In this document: piece after piece, positions 6,397 to 6,777 of the stretch
How positions within the stretch are numbered: position 1 is the first letter of the stretch
Layout: the number at the start of each line of letters is the position of its first letter
Assembly: GCA_003452915.1 (NCBI GenBank)
Contig: DMMZ01000034.1
Coordinates: forward strand, 34,999-41,775
Direction of reading: 5' to 3'
DNA from: Clostridiales bacterium
Lineage (GTDB): Bacteria > Bacillota > Clostridia > Oscillospirales > CAG-382
DNA length: 6,777 nucleotides
Made by a program: the position numbers and the translations under genes
The notes under the pieces: model-generated
Databases searched by the model: none
Told to the model about the DNA's origin: nothing
Seen by the model: the letters and a program-made list of their open reading frames with translations, nothing else

Positions 6397-6777
6397 TCGT
6401 CAGACTCCTTATTTTCACTTATCTTACGTTCGTATTTGCTTTTGTGATTAGACTTAGGAATTTCAACAGGATACAACCCCGAGAAGCAGGCTGTACAAAA
6501 ACCATTGTCACCGTTTTCGGCAAGCTTTTTAACACTGTCAACACTTAAATATCCAAGTGAATCAACGCCGATCATCTGCCCGATTTCATCGATTGTATGA
6601 TTAGTTGCAATCAGGTTCTCCTGCGAATCTATATCTGTACCGAAATAACACGGGAATCGGAAAGGTGGTGCGGAAATCCGCATATGAACTTCCTTTGCAC
6701 CGGCTTCACGTATCAATTTTACAAGACGCGCGCTTGTTGTTCCTCTTACAATAGAATCGTCAATAACAATAACCCGT
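6393..6777 (-). CDS. purF: Amidophosphoribosyltransferase, C-terminal end (5' part lies outside window)
   Basis: PurF makes phosphoribosylamine from PRPP and glutamine, the committed first step. The last 127 residues are visible and the frame stays open to the window edge. The fragment begins with RVIVIDDSIVRGTTS, the PRPP-binding loop of phosphoribosyltransferases, then APPFRFPCYFGTD. A Cys in FPCYFGTD and a Cys-x-x-Cys in GFCTACFSGLYP match three of the four iron-sulfur ligands of the B. subtilis type enzyme (C382, C439, C442 there), and the fourth would lie upstream. This points to the [4Fe-4S], oxygen-sensitive class, unlike E. coli PurF. The tail after LYPVEIPKS is lysine- and glutamate-rich. 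The frame continues through the TTG at 6716 to the window edge, so that TTG is internal and not a start. The stop overlaps purM by 4 bases. The N-terminal glutaminase domain is not in the window. Confidence 0.97.
   Translation of the reverse strand, partial: RVIVIDDSIVRGTTSARLVKLIREAGAKEVHMRISAPPFRFPCYFGTDIDSQENLIATNHTIDEIGQMIGVDSLGYLSVDSVKKLAENGDNGFCTACFSGLYPVEIPKSNHKSKYERKISENKESDE

Overview
The window is a stretch of a de novo purine biosynthesis operon. Every gene that can be supported lies on the minus strand, so transcription runs from high to low coordinates. In that order the genes are purF (C-terminal end only), purM, purN, a PurO-type IMP cyclohydrolase gene, a stand-alone AICAR formyltransferase gene (the C-terminal half of a normal PurH), purD, and purL (first 448 codons only). 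There are no RNA genes, mobile elements, CRISPR arrays or phage genes.

The organism is most likely an anaerobic, AT-rich member of the Clostridia, perhaps the Oscillospiraceae/Ruminococcaceae group. This is inferred from strong AAGGAG-type ribosome binding sites, an [4Fe-4S]-type PurF, a long PurL with a fused PurS-like N-terminus, and PurO plus a separate AICAR formyltransferase in place of bifunctional PurH. No species can be named from the sequence alone.

Layout: purF, purM, purN and purO are packed with 4-, 7- and 8-base overlaps, and the formyltransferase follows after 17-18 bases. The spacing then changes. A 158-base non-coding gap with several inverted repeats separates the formyltransferase from purD, and a 56-base gap with one small hairpin separates purD from purL. 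The longer gap could hold a terminator or attenuator and a secondary promoter for purD-purL.

Pathway: PurF makes phosphoribosylamine, PurD makes GAR, PurN formylates GAR, PurL makes FGAM and PurM closes the ring to AIR. The last two steps, AICAR to FAICAR to IMP, are done by the stand-alone formyltransferase and the PurO-type cyclohydrolase. The AIR-to-AICAR steps (PurE, PurC, PurB) are not here and must be encoded elsewhere, possibly just outside the window.

This is mostly ordinary core metabolism. I see no sign of a new defence, mobile or signalling system. The points worth a second look are the split, mixed-ancestry pair for the last two steps and the structured purH-purD gap.
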